Assembly (NCBI GenBank): GCA_023213395.1
Contig: CM041465.1
Location: 77,879,741 to 77,943,740, forward strand
Direction of reading: 5' to 3'
DNA: 64,000 nt
Source: Cycas panzhihuaensis
Lineage: Eukaryota; Cycadophyta
The notes under the pieces were generated by a model. The model ran no database searches, was not told the origin of the DNA, and saw only the letters and a program-made list of their open reading frames with translations. This document shows positions 32,001-45,644 of this stretch, piece after piece. Every line of letters starts with the position of its first letter. Within the stretch, counting starts at the first letter, position 1. Both the position numbers and the translations under genes were made by a program.

Positions 32001-34692
32001 TGAATGCGCATCTACGGGATAGCTACCTAACTGAGTAGGAATAATAAGGGCAGTCAATGGCACTATCAGGTGCGGATAAGAACATATGAGCAAGGCAAAT
32101 ACCACGCAAGGCACCCTGTGGGCCGAAGCATAAGTTTGGGATCTGCGGATGGTACCTGGCTACCAAAAGACGGTTCCCCACTTCCACTAGGAAAAGATGA
32201 GGTAGAAGAGTAGTAGGGATGGATCTTGAAGAAGGGTCCTCCCACCCTTGGATGGCTAGAAGGGAAGGGAGAGAAACCCTCAAGGGTTCCCTATAGCAGA
32301 GGGAAACAAGTAGGTGAATAACCTACGATTGAGGCCCCCTTGGTGGCTCGGACGAGTGGAGGAAACCAAGAGGGAATGTGAAGAGTAATCAAGAAGGATG
32401 AGGGTGCCAAAGGCACACAAGCAAATGGAGCAAAACTAATGCAAGCTAAGACAACAAGGGCAAATCTTACAAACTAAAGGGCAAAGGTTGGGAAAAAAAA
32501 TCTTTCTAAAACCTTTTCCTATAATAGATGTGATGTACAAAGGTGCTAAACCGAATGTAAGCTAAAAGAAGAATCAATTTCCTTTTTCCTTTCAAGTGAT
32601 CTAATTACTACCATGCAAGAACTTCTAAAAGAAAGAGAATAAAAATGAAGCGAAGACACATACCCAGAATGAAGATGCGATTGAAGTGACAGCATTCCCA
32701 CAAGGTGTCCAAGATCACTCCACGAAGCACGGTGAAAGAGAGGGGTCGCAGTAGGATGAAGCGTGGGGCTTCCTTACCTTCCCCGGAACTGACACTAGAA
32801 TGACAAGAAAGGAAAAAAAAGACAGCGATAATAGCAAATGAAGTGCTACAATAAATATGAATACATACACTTACCCAAAAGAGAGAAAAAGGGATAAGTC
32901 CTTTGCGTCCTCCACGTACCTGTAAGTGAGAATATCCCTTTCTGAAGAAAGGGTGCTAGCAATACAAAGTGGAATCCCAATAATACATGTATGTATGTAC
33001 CAAACATAAGCCTCTATACATATATGTTAGCATTCATGAACCACAAGATTGCAATAATAAACTATGATGAAAACTATCCAAATGAATGGTGGATAAGTTG
33101 GTAAGCCTCAGAGTGGCCCACCTCCTGTAAAGAGCAACCCTACCTTCCCTCAAGAAGCCACAAGGCATGAGGATAGGGCTATACGAAGGGCTGCAAATGG
33201 AGACAATAAAAGTACAAGGAAGCTCAAAGAGATCCCCAACAAACCAGAGTGCTATGGGAAGCAAACTGGGTTGTTAAGAACAAGGTTGAGCTAGGGACAA
33301 GTAGCTGGGGCTTATGCGTTACCCGGATGGAAAATATAGGCCTGCAAACCAGCATTGCAACAGGTGCAAACACTGATTTCAGCGGCTAGAAATAGGCTTC
33401 TAACCCTTAGCCCTACTCTAGGAGTAGCACGAGGACAAAGAGGAAGGTTTGAAGGGTAGGAGCCTCTTAGGGAGTTTGAGGGTGGTGCAGAATCCACCCA
33501 GCTCTATCCTAAACCTTATGCAACCCTCTTTGGCCACTATCCAAGGCGTGAAATATAGGAAAACAAGCCTAAACAATAGGGGAAATAATCCAAGACAAAG
33601 GCAAGAAGTAACCTCCAAAAGCAAGACAAGACAAGCTAGAATAAACCATGCAAAACTGAGCATAAACTGGGCAAGGAAAGACCTTAGACCAATAAATACC
33701 TTTGGAGAAGATGGGAGGCATTTGCCTCTGTCAAAACCTACTAATAAGAGGATGAGAAATCTAAAGAAAAAGCTATAGAGCAGCAGGTATGGAGTCTCTA
33801 CTAAGATGGCTGAAGGAAAGTCCTGCACTTGAGACCGCTTGATGGCTGCCTAGGTAAAGAGGTCCTCGAAACTCTTCAAGAAGGCCCTCTCCAAGGCGTG
33901 CAAGGGGTTGTGAAGATGTCACAGCTGAACCAAAGGAGAGCTGGGCACTGGAAAGTGGTTGCAGGTCTTAGAACAACAGTGGAGCAGCAGGAGACAGTAG
34001 ACAGCAGGGCATTTTTCCCTGTAATCCTTCTAAAATGAGCCAAAAAGATCATAAGAATGAGTTGGGTAAGACTTAAATACCTAGCCCCAACCCTAATCAA
34101 GTGATTAGGGCTCGGATGGTGGTGAGTTGAGTCATGAGACATGTGGCAATTCTACAATAAATGTGAGAATTACCATGGTGATTTTTAAAAATAAGTCATG
34201 ACAGTCACATTGCGGTAAACTTCATGGTACCGCGAAATCTACCGCAGTGCAGGACTAGAGGCCAAAACTGGCCTAAACAGCCAGCCTGGGCTGTGGACCA
34301 GTGACCTAGGAGGCCGGTAGGGGGTGGGCCCACCTGCCCAGAGGCAGACAAATGAGCCACAGGAAGCAACAATGGGACTCAAAGGTGTGACAAGTCAACC
34401 AAACGACGATGGGTCATCATACAGGCGAGCATGACATGAACCAAGTGGGTCTTAAGGTGAGTGGGGAAGAATGCAGGAAGTGATGCAGCCACCAGGGTGT
34501 CACACTCGCTAGGAATGTGCCCCCGCTATAGTCGTCATAGGCTAGATAGGTGTAGATGACAATAGGACCATCTACGAAATCATAACATGCAAACAAGTAT
34601 TCCTCACAAAAGAAAACAGCAATAAGGTAAGAAACATTCCTACACTTACCTGAGTTGACCGCTCCGTATCCATTCTTGGAAGTTGGGAAACA
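32001..34692 (-). repeat. 5' LTR (minus orientation) of the gypsy element
   Basis: 2,692 bp, plus-strand start TGAATGCGCATC and end GGGAAACA. Followed on the right by the target duplication ATTTC (34693-34697). Confidence 0.92.
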
Positions 34693-34743
34693 ATTTCATT
34701 ATGTATTTATGTTGTTAATATGCTATTAGAGTATTTTTTAATA
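34693..34743 (+). repeat. 3' LTR of family M, left copy, second part
   Basis: ATTTCATTATG onward continues the LTR interrupted at 17958 and ends TTTAATA, followed by the M target duplication ACTCC. Confidence 0.88.
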
Positions 34744-34748
34744 ACTCC

Positions 34749-37054
34749 TTCATCAACTTCAAATATGTAGAGTTCTAGAAAACTTATTGGAATGTTGGAA
34801 CATAATCAAAAGAACTCACTATGCTTACTCTCATGTGGTGTACCTTCTATAACAAATTATTATAGAATGTGATGTTACTACTTCTAGCCATGTGGTTTAA
34901 TGCATGAATATGATTATTAAAATAAATCATCTTAGGCTCACTCAACTCCTTTTCTAATAATAAGGGTATATCATTCATAGAAATCACTTGAATGAGTATT
35001 AAGGAATAAAAGTGGAAAATAACTTATTCCTTAAGATAGTGTTTAGCTTTTTTATTTACTTCAATACTAAAATACTTGGACCATTACATCCTTTATCCTT
35101 AAGAAGTCTTTAAGATAGTAGGCCAATATTTAATCAGTATTTTAGATGGTTAGGCTTTTAAAATTCCATAAATAATTCTTACCATCTATTTCTAGATAGA
35201 ATGAGTCATTTCTTTAGTCAAAATTTCTTAGCTATTGAAACTTTGATCCTCTTGATAACTTTTCTCATATAATTCTTTGCAATCAACTTTGTCAAAATAT
35301 ATTTCAACATCATCAAGAGGTAATCCTATTAAGTAAATGAATTACTTCTAGAGTGATCATAAAATAACCCTTTTGAAACATAAAACACCATTATCATACC
35401 CCAAAATAATATCATGAATAGTGGCCCTTTTCCATTGATTTGTTGGTAGAGATATCATCTAGGCAATTCTAGCTTGATGTAATAATTATGCTCCATCCAT
35501 AAGGATTATTATCTATTTTGATTTCATCATGTTACTAGTATTGTCTTAACTCAGAGCTAGTTGATAAACATACTCTTGCCACTAATATGTGTATGTAGAC
35601 CACTCTCTATCCTAAATTTGAATTGAATTAAATAAAAGTTGAAGTTTATCTTGGTTCTCTACTATTTCCTCCTGTAATTCTTATATTTCCTTGTTAAATT
35701 GTCTATAACCTCATACATTTTGGATCATAGGCTTACTTTATCAAATCCTAAATTTATGATTGTTCCTAATTAAAGAGCCAAATCTAAATTGGAATGCTAT
35801 AGTCACATATAACTAAATTTGAATTCTCACTTGAAGTGATACTAATCCTCCTTATGACATGTGTCTTGCACTCATGAAAAATGTAAAAAGAAGGACATGT
35901 GCTATTAATGCACCTATTATATTTAAATATGTTTCCCATCTATTGCTACAAGTCATGTGCCATTGCATGATAATTATTTGGTTACATAATAATCAAGTTC
36001 TATTAAATCCAAACTACCTTGAAAAATAATGATTTGGATCATTGCTCTCTTTAATGTATATCATCGCAACAATTAATAGAAGATTTATTAATTTGCTTAC
36101 TAGTTAAATGTTTTCAATTGTCATGTTAAACTTTCTTTGTCAACTTTCTTTATTGAGTGTTCCTTGTTGAAGGATATTCTTTGAAGTTTTTTTTTTTTCA
36201 TTTTCTTTTTCTTAAACTAATCTTTACCAAAAACTCATCATTGATCAATTCTAATTGAGTGATCTTCATTAAAGGATCTTCATCTAATAATCTTTATCAA
36301 ATGTTCTTTATAAAAAATCTTCATTGATGGTCCTTTGTCAAATTGTTCTTCATTAAGCAAACTTTGTCAAAGTGCTAATTACCTTCTCTTAAACTTAATA
36401 GTTGATATTAAAATTGTGAGAAAAGGTGGGTTTAGTTTTTTGAATTTTCTATATATACATATTTATCACCAATCCTTGTACTTTTTTATTCAACTCCCAT
36501 TGACTTAATTAGGGATTATTAAACCATTGATGGTCTTTAATTATACTAAAGCATTTAGCCAAATATCTTCATGTAGGGGCCAGTCCAATATGTTTTTAAT
36601 TTCCCTAGTTTATTCTTGAATTTACTATCAAATACCAAGACTAAATCACTAAACTATAATATTTTAACCATTAAATACTAATCCTACTATTTTTTTGTTA
36701 AAGTTTTATAACTTGCTAATGTAAATTAAATAGTAATCTAGTCTCATTGAGCTTCATCAATTATTAAAGTCTATTATTTAAGTCTTATGAATCTCCCTAT
36801 TACATCTAATATGCCACTCAAAGACTTGGGATAATAAATTTTGTAAGCATAACTACCTCAAATCCATATATCAATTAAAACAATACCTATCACATTGACT
36901 TCATATATGATATTCTATACACCTATAATATGACATTAAATTTATCAACATAGTTTGAGTGTCCCATATTGCATTTTCAGTGAGTGCTTTTCATAATATT
37001 TTATTTGAGCTTTTTGTTAAATCATTACACCTCTAATAGTATGGAGTTGACTTA
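34749..37054 (-). pseudogene. Old Ty3/gypsy remnant G-old, left copy (integrase C-terminus and 3' region)
   Basis: Minus-strand reading of about 36480-37050 gives broken integrase C-terminal motifs: TKSSNKIL, then LIYGFEVVMLTKFIIPSL and LMKLNETRLLFNL, matching the conserved plant gypsy stretch around LVYG-EAV-P-E and the L-E-R region. Frames shift often and stops are frequent. 34749-36480 is AT-rich 3' sequence with no recognised gene. The whole block recurs at 43108-45347. The integrase core that belongs in front lies beyond family N at 48.24-48.46 kb. Confidence 0.65.
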
Positions 37055-37059
37055 TAATG

Positions 37060-39230
37060 TGTTAAAACTTATAATGTTATCCTTATTTCCATGTAACATG
37101 TATACATATATGTATATTTTTGTACTATAGGTGACCCTAATTTGTAATTTAATCATAATTTATAAATATATCTATCAACAAAATTGGAACCAAAGACCCA
37201 ATTAGAATCAATGACAGTATAATAGGTAGTGGTTCCTACCTAGGAATCAAAGGACCAACCCTAAAACTCAACAAGGAGGCCATGTGGTAGACACCTAGGA
37301 TACCTTCTCTCAAAACTTATTCTTTGCAGCATTGTCATCTCAACACAATAACAACTCTTAGCTATTTGACTTGGGTGTCACTCACCACATGACTAACATA
37401 GAAACTATGTTGGAGGAAACCTATCTAATTAACATACAAATAGTCACATTTGGAGATAACTTGACATACAATGTGACTAAAATTAGAAGGGCCCTAATAG
37501 GTTTGAAAGACTCCAAAATAAGGCATCATATCAATAATGTATTCCTAGTTCTAGGCATGAAAATTAATCTACTTTGAGTTAGTTAAATCAATAAGTAGAA
37601 TTTGGATGTCCTCTTTAATCAAGACATCTACACCATCACTAATCATGAAACTAGACAAGTTGTAGAAATAGAACATGAAGACAGTAGATTACACAAGCTT
37701 GATGGTGTTCCTATAGCCACTAATCCACTAATAGAATCATGCCCAATGGCTCAAAGTACCTGACTTAACAAGGGTAAGGATATCATGGTATAGGATCAAC
37801 CTTATGTTTAAGAACTAGGTGAATGCTCCCATACTAATGAGAAGACTACCTTAAATAGCTCCATAGATTAGTTATGAAATTAATGACTAGGTCACCTAAA
37901 TATACAAAGTCTAAACCTCATGTCTAGCCTTCATATGGTGCATGGACTTCCCAATATAAAAAGAAACGAATGTATCTGTAAGGTATGTCTTGTGGGAAAA
38001 TAACAAAGAGAAAAGTTCCCATCCAAGAATACATGGAGAGCCTCTGAACCATTAGAGTTAGTCCACTTAGACATTTGTGGGCTTATGTTAGTTCAATCCC
38101 TTACTGGTAGTTTATTTTTCATGACTTTTATAAATGATTATTCTAGGAAAGTTTGATTCTACTTCCTAAGGAATAAGTATCAAGCCCTTAACAAATTCAA
38201 GAAGTTTAAAGTTGAGATAGAACATAAAAGTGGCCTAACTATTAAGACCCTTAGATTAGATAATGGATGGGAGTACATCTCAGATTAATTCACTAATTTT
38301 TGTAAACATCGTGGCATCAAATACCAGTTTTCAGCACCTAACACACCTCAACAAAATGATGTAGTTGAGAAAATTAACTAAACATTGGTAAATAAAGCTA
38401 AAGCTATGTTGAGTGGAGCCAATTTTGTTATATGATTTTAGGATGATGCCATCACAATAGTTGCTTATCTTATAAACTAGAGTCCCACAATTATTATTAG
38501 AAACATTACTCCTAAGGAGTCTTGGATAGGACTTAAACCAAAATAGTTGTATATTTGAAGACATTTGGATGCACGGTATACAAACTTATTCAAAAGGAGA
38601 ATAGAAAGAAGCTTGATGATAAGAGCTTTAAGTGCATATTCCTTAGGTATGTACCTAGTTGTAAAGCGTATAAGGCATCTGACATTATTGATAACCAAAC
38701 CTACACCACTTGGGATGTCATTTTTGTTGAAGATACTTAGGACCTAGACACCTTAAGACTTCAATATGTAGTAGAAGATGATATTCGTGTACCTTAAGTA
38801 CCTCTTGCATTAATTTTGGAGCCACCAATACCTACATATTCCTACATATTAGGTTTATCTTTAGTACCAATAGCTTCAACAACTGCATTAGATGTCAACA
38901 CTTCTTTGCCATATATTTTAGTTGATGACCATTAGGTGGAAGCCACCAGTATTCGACCACCTCCCAAGTGGCTTTAATAATTATTAAAGGATGCTCCTCA
39001 TTCTCCCACAACTACCAAAAGGCCATCAAAGATAAGGAACTCTACTAATTTTACCTTAATAGCATGTGTCTTAAGAACTTCTAAGCCTTCCACATTTAAG
39101 GAGGTAGTCAAAGACCAAATATGGAAAGTAGCCATGGTCAAAGAGATGAACTCCATCCTCAAAAATAAAACTTGGGATATAGATGTGCCATCTAGAAAGA
39201 AGCCAGTTAATTGTAAAAGGATTTATAAAG
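37060..39230 (+). mobile_element. Family N copia element, left copy, truncated by the duplication junction
   Basis: Starts with a partial LTR (TGTTAAAACTTATAATG) directly after the target duplication TAATG (37055-37059). The LTR end, primer site and most of gag are deleted, and the sequence jumps to protease (LGVTHHMT, frame 37371-37577) and integrase. It is cut at ~39230, where the right copy of family M begins. The full 3' end is present only in the right copy, at 47775-48234. Confidence 0.75.
37371..39230 (+). pseudogene. Family N protease, integrase and RT start, left copy
   Basis: Motifs in order: protease LGVTHHMTNIETM (the DSG motif has decayed to DLG); integrase zinc region with HLNIQSLNLM and CICKVCLVGK; core Asp in LVHLDICGLM, Asp in RLDNGWEY and Glu in QQNDVVEK; RT N-terminus EMNSILKNKTWDIDVPSRKK. 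Reading needs several frame changes, and stops are spread throughout. The same decay is largely shared with the right copy, so most of it predates the duplication. Confidence 0.78.
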
Positions 39231-39537
39231 TAATATTAAAATATTGGTAATACATGTTTATCTAGGAGATATCTCATATAAGGTGGGGTGCATACCAAGC
39301 CCACATTAAGCCCATATCAAAGATGAAATGGTATTATATAAGGATATTTGGAGTACATGATAGAACATATATTGAATCATATCTTATATAGCATATCACG
39401 ATGTGTATCATTTATAATCCTAATATTCTTATGTTTATTCTTATGTTTATTCTTATATTATTTCTATTATGTTCATTTCTATCATGATTTCATTATACAT
39501 TTATATTACTAATATGCTAATAGAGTATTTTCTAATA

Positions 39538-39551
39538 TGGTATCAAAGCTT
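39538..39551 (+). promoter_or_regulatory. Primer binding site of family M, right copy
   Basis: TGGTATCAAAGCTT directly follows the 5' LTR, the same position as in the left copy. Confidence 0.78.
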
Positions 39552-41156
39552 AGGTAAAAGAAAAAGGGTTTTGTAATGGACTAGACTCTATGGTTGAGGC
39601 ACCTTATGTCATAAGTTAAAAGGCTATTGTAAGTTTACCAATTGATCATCAATTGAGAAAGATCATTGTATTTCATTATATTCCATTGTGAAAATAGAAC
39701 CCCATTTAAAGGTTGTTACAAAATCCATTTGAATCCATTCTATATGTATCCTAGTATCATTTGAATATGTTCTTTGTGTGAGAGACATAGATGCTCCCCT
39801 AGTTAAATCTACCTATGGGAAATAAGAGTCTTCCTATGCACACAAACCTTGTGATTTGACAATCTACAAGTTAGCCTCCTCTATTGAGACTATGATCACT
39901 ATGTCTTTATCTGTGGAGTAACCTTCGTTCATGACCAAACCTTGCATAGAGATTTAAATCCCTATTTCATGTGCATCCTCTCATGAAGACTATGTGAGTG
40001 TGATCCTAGTTTATGGACACTTTTCCCTAGAATGCAACCTTATATATTTGTTAAGGATCTTTATATCTATATGATCATGAAATCGTACTCCAAGTAACAT
40101 GTGACTTCACATAAAGATTTATCTTATGCCATCAAGAGTCACACTATTAGATAATATGATAACAATGTTTTGGAGGCTAAATTTTTGATAGGTTGGCAGT
40201 GTAGTTTCTCCCCCAAACTTTCTTAGGGAGATCCAAGGGGGGAAAGAACCCCCCTTGGCTAGGGGGTACGGGGGGCAGTAGCTACTGACCTAAAAAGCTA
40301 GCACTAAAAAGCATACTAAATTGTAAAGAGAATAGAGGTCGTTCATTCAAAATACCCTAGATTTAATGGTTGAGATTTGTACCTTGTATGACTCTCTTAT
40401 GTAGCCTAATTTAGGGCATTTTTTTATTATGTTGATGGTGTTCAATGTATTAGATATACTATGAGGAGTTGGACGACTGCTTGTTATTACTATAAGCATT
40501 CTACTGCAAATTATATACATTTCTCCATTCTTTGATAATAAAGATCAATACCTTTCCTATGTGGATATTTCCCTAGCACACTACTAGCGTTTTACCATGT
40601 TATAACAGGTGTATATGTGATGCTTTAGCTTTCTAATTCATTTATTGTATTATCTCTAGTTTAAGAACTTGCATATTAAATTTTAGTTTTGATTCTTGTA
40701 ACTAGTTACAAAATATTTTAGATCTTGGTGGTAGTTTCTGGTTATTGGGACCTAGTTTACTCAACATATACTAGTCTTATTTTAATGACCATTATATCTC
40801 AACTGTAATCATGAAGAAGTAGAGTGTAGATGAAAGAATGCACTCCATCTACACAAATATCATTTTCTAACTTATGATCCATTTAGGTAATTCAACTTGT
40901 TGAGTAAACATTACCTCCTGATGAGTGATTTGCATATATTTTAAGCTACCAAGCTTTTTGTCGACATCTGTAGTAAAGGATATGACATATTAAGTTGATT
41001 ACTTCTATCTAATCTTGCTTAATCTACACAAATGATAGATCATTAGATCTAGCCAAATTAGTTTATTTGATCAAAGAAATTCAATGATCTTTTTGAAGAA
41101 AATTGATCGCCATAGGTTTTGGTTAACATTCATGCACTTTTTCAAATTTTAAGTTT

Positions 41157-41289
<133 letters not shown>

Positions 41290-41697
41290 TTTACAATTTA
41301 ATTAAACTATATTGGATTTACATTTCAAGTCTTCTAGCCCTAAATGGATATGTAGCTAGTCATATGCAATGCCTTGATGACTAAGGGCTACTTTATCAAA
41401 TGGGTTAAATGTCATTCAAGTTTAGTTTTCATTCATAAAGAGGTCATTATATTGTTTTTATTATAACTTTGTAACTAGGAGTTTGTTTTTTGAACTATCT
41501 AATCCATGAAAACCCTAAATCAGAGTACTTTAGTTTGGACTATGATTTAACGTATTTTGGTGACATTTTCATAGAGAAATTTCATTTCAAATATGATGCA
41601 TATTTCTAGATCCATGGAAGAAAATAAAAAGTAAATACATATGATGAATTGATGTGCATAAATTCCTACATCTAATTTTGGTTGATACATTAGAAAA

Positions 41698-42490
41698 ATG
41701 GAATTTCCACTTCTTTTGTATCCCAAACTTTATGGGAAAAATTATCATATGTGCTCAAGAAAAGTAAAATCCCATTTAGAAGTAAAAGATCTATGGGAAA
41801 TTGCCAATGAATGATATGTCATACCAACACCTTCTAAATTAAGAGTCGATAATAGTAAGAGACATAAATATTATGTTTAGATACAAAAGGATATAATAAC
41901 ACTCAATTACATATTTTCATATTTGGAAAATAATGTATATTTGTAGGTATAATAGTTCACTATAACAAAGGAAGTATTGGACAAGTTAAAAGATCTTTGA
42001 TACAAACCACCAAAAAGGTCAAAGATCAACATCCCATATATTCATTGCTAATGTGAATCATGTTCCAAATATACTCCAATTGATACTCAAACAAAGAAAG
42101 AAGTCTAAGAAGAAAAGGTAAGTTAAACACCTAAAGATAGAGAAGAAAATGTTGTTGAATATAAACCTATTATTGAATCTTAATCTATTAAATACATTAT
42201 TATTGAGAATGTTGAGATTACTACTACTCTTAAGAATGTTGAAAATGAATTTATCATTGAAGAAGTTGTTACTAAAGAGTATTCTATAAAATAATCAAGT
42301 GATTTTTTTTATTTGAAAGTTGAAGAAGACAAAAAGATTGAGATTTAAAATGAATTCAATCAAGAAGAGTTTCCAATAATCCAAAGAGATCAAGAAGATG
42401 AAGAAAGAGAAGTTCAAAAAAAGGTTGAAATAAATGTTCCTCAAGCAAAAAAGGAAGTTGAAATAGATGTTCCTAAAACATCTTACTTGA
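41698..42490 (+). pseudogene. Family M gag fragment, right copy
   Basis: Same N-terminal copia Gag signature (SRKVKSHLEVKDLWEI) as the left copy. The TGA three codons after EIAN shortens the frame further than in the left copy. The downstream lysine- and glutamate-rich part is retained with stops. Confidence 0.65.
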
Positions 42491-42813
42491 CATAGATACT
42501 TAAAGAACTATAACAACTAGATTACTTGATTCCATGTACAGAGATTTAGTACATTAAACTAGAATTTCATTTGATTTTAGATATTCTTTATAGCTAGTTA
42601 TGACACCGATATTTCTAGATATAATGAGATATATTGACATCAACAAGCATCATCACTATAGTTAAGAACATCAAAGTCAAGTTAAAGATCCAAATCTAGT
42701 TGAAGATAAAGTATCAATACCAATACCAAATATCATCTTCAAGAAATTTCCAAGAATCAAGCATTGAAAATTCAACTGTATATTATTGTATCAAAATATA
42801 CGTTAAGGGGGAG

Positions 42814-43102
42814 TATTGGAATGTTAAAATACTAGTAATGCACATTTATCTAGGAGATATCTCACATAAGATGAGGCCCACACCAAACCCACATCAAATA
42901 CAAAATAATACTATATAAGGATATGTAGAGTACATGATAGAAAATATATTAAATCATATCTTATATAGCATATCATGATGTATATCATTTATGATCCTAG
43001 TATTATTGTGTTTATTCTTATGTTATTTCTATTATGTTTATTTCTATCATGATTTCATTATGTATTTATGTTGTTAATATGCTATTAGAGTATTTTTTAA
43101 TA
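42814..43102 (+). repeat. 3' LTR of family M, right copy
   Basis: Uninterrupted version of the LTR split at 17958/34693. It shows the native target sequence ATGATTTCATTATG of the gypsy insertion. Confidence 0.9.
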
Positions 43103-43107
43103 ACTCT

Positions 43108-45347
43108 TTCATCACCTTCAAACGCGTAGAGTTCTAGAAAACTTATTGGAATGTTGGAACATAATCAAAAGAACTCACTATGCTTACTCTCATGTGGTGT
43201 ACCTTCTATAACAAATTATTATAGAATGTGATGTTACTACTTCTAGCCATGTGGTTTAATACATGGATATGAATATTAAAATAAAGCATCTTAGGCTCAC
43301 TCAACTCCTTTTCTAATAATAAGGGTACATCATTCATAGAAATCACTTGAATGAGTATTAAGGAATGAAAGTGGAAAATAACTTATTCCTTAAGATAGTG
43401 TTTAGCTTTTTTATTTACTTCAATATTGAAATACTTGGCCCACTACATCCTTTATCCTTAAGAAGTCTTTAAGATAGTAGGCCAATATTTAATTGGTATT
43501 TTAGATGGTTAGGCTTTTAAAATTAATATTCCATAAATAATTCTTACCATCTATTTCTAGATAGAATGAGTCATTTCTTTAGTCAAAATTTCTTAGCTAT
43601 TGAAACTTTGATCCTCTTGATAACTTTTCTCATATAATTCTTTGTAATCAACTTTGTCAAAATATATTTCAACACCATGAAGACGTAATCCTATTAAGTA
43701 AATGAATTACTTCTAGAGTGATCATAAAATAACCCTTTTGAAACATAAAATACCATTATCATACCCCAAAATAATATCATGAATAGTGGCCCTTTTCCAT
43801 TAATTTGTTGGTAGAGATATCATCTAGGCAATGCTAGCCTAATCTAATAATTATGCTCCATCCATAAGGATTATTATCTATTTTGATTTCATCATGTTAC
43901 TAGTATTGTCTTAACTTAGAGCTAGTTGATAAACATACTCTTGCCACTAAGATGTGTATGTAGACAACTCTTTATCCTAAATTTGATTTGAATTAAATAA
44001 AAGTTGAAGTTTATCTTGGTTCTCTACTATTTCCTCCTGTAATTCTTATATTTCCTTGTTAAATTGTCTATAACCTCATACATTTTGGATCATAGGCTTA
44101 CTTTATCAAATCCTAAATTTATGATTGTTCCCAATTAAAGAGCCAAATCTAAATTGGAATGCTATAGTCACATATAACTAAATTTGAATTCTCACTTGAA
44201 GTGATACTAATCCTCCTTATGACATGTGTCTTGCACTCATGAAAAATGTAAAAAGAGGGACATGTGTTATTAATGCACCTATTATATTTAAATATGTTTC
44301 CCATCTATTGCTACAAGCCATGTGCCATTGCATGATAATTATTTGGTTACATAATAATAAAGTTCTATTAAATCCAAACTACCTTGAAAAACAATGATTT
44401 GGATCATTGCTCTCTTTAATGTATATCATCGCAATAATTAATAGAAGATTTATTAATTTGCTTACTAGTTAAATGTTTTCAATTGTCATGTTGAACTTTA
44501 TTTGTCAACTTTCTTTATTGAGTGTTCCTTGTTGAAGGATATTCTAATTGAGTGATCTTCATTAAAGGATCTTCATCTAATAATCTTTGTCAAATGTTCT
44601 TTATAAAAAATCTTCATGGATGGTCCTTTGTCAAATTGATCTTCATTAAGAAAACTTCGTCAAAGTGCTAATTACCTTCTCTTAAACTTAATAGTTGATA
44701 TTAAAATTGTGAGAAAAGGTGGGTTTATTTTTTTGAATTTTCTATATATACATATTTATCACCAATCCTTGTACTTTTTTATTCAACTCCCATTGATTTA
44801 ATTAGGGATTATTAAACCATTGATGGTCTTCAATTATACTAAAGCATTTAGCCAAATATCTTCATGTAGGGGCCAGTCCAATATGTTTTTAATTTCCCTA
44901 GTTTATTCTTGAATTTACTATCAAATACCAAGACTAAATCACTAAACTATAATATTTTAACCATTAAATACTAATCCTACTATTTTTTTTTTGAAGTTTT
45001 ATAACTTGCTAATGTAAATTAGATAGTAATCTAGTCTCATTGAGCTTCATCAATTATTAAAGTCTATTATTTAAGTCTTATGATTCTTCCCATTACATCT
45101 AATATGCCACTCAAAGACTTGGGATAATAAATTTTATAAGCATAACTACCTCAAATCCATATATCAATTAAAACAATACCTATCACATTGACTTCATATA
45201 TGATATTCTATACACCTATAATATGACATAAAATTTATCAACGCAGTTTGAGTGTCCCATATTACAGTTTTAGTAAGTGCTTTTCATAATATTTTATTTG
45301 AGTTTTCTGTTAAATCATTACACCTCTAATAGTATGGAGTTGACTTA
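43108..45347 (-). pseudogene. G-old remnant, right copy (integrase C-terminus and 3' region)
   Basis: Same content as 34749-37054, a few percent different, with small indels (for example about 45 bases absent near 44540). It ends at the target duplication TAATG of family N. Confidence 0.65.
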
Positions 45348-45644
45348 TAATGTGTTAAAACTTATAATGTTATCTTTATTTCCATGTAACATGTATACAT
45401 ATATGTATATTTTTGTACTATAGGTGACCCTAATTTGTAATTTAATCATAATTTATAAATATATCTATTAACAAAATTGGAACCAAAGACCCAATTAGAA
45501 TCAATGACAATATAATAGGTAATAGTTCCTACCTAGGAATCAAAGGACCAACCCCAAAACTCAACAAGGAGGCCATGTGGTAGACACCTAAGATACCTTC
45601 TCTCAAAACTTGTTCTTTGCAGCATTGTCATCTCAACACAATAA

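Larger units (their letters stand above)
17959..34692 (-). mobile_element. Ty3/gypsy retrotransposon (Tat-like), minus strand, with extra genes
   Basis: The 16,734-bp element is bounded by 2.7-kb LTRs. The target site reads ATTTT on the left (17954-17958) and ATTTC on the right (34693-34697); the intact site at 43.05 kb reads ATTTC, so the left copy has one C-to-T change. On the minus strand the order is LTR, primer site, gag-protease, RT, RNase H, integrase, an extra region with an antisense gene, a second RNase H, purine tract, LTR. RT before integrase defines Ty3/gypsy. Large size, an additional RNase H and extra ORFs suggest the Tat lineage. The LTRs differ at roughly one base in ten over the first 300 bases, and all sense genes carry stops. 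A diverged relative is at 57.75-64 kb. Confidence 0.93.
14248..34743 (+). mobile_element. Family M element, left copy (pol-less copia type), split by a gypsy element
   Basis: LTRs of about 300 bp start TATTAAAAT (originally TGTTAGAAT, as in the 3' copy) and end CTAATA/TTAATA. The target duplication ACTCC flanks both ends (14243-14247, 34744-34748). The initiator-Met primer site follows the 5' LTR and a purine tract precedes the 3' LTR. The interior is about 3.2 kb with only a gag fragment and no protease, integrase or RT, so it would depend on proteins from elsewhere. The 3' LTR is interrupted at 17958 by the 16.7-kb gypsy element and resumes at 34693. The matching LTR at 42814-43102 is uninterrupted and proves the join. 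Confidence 0.88.
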
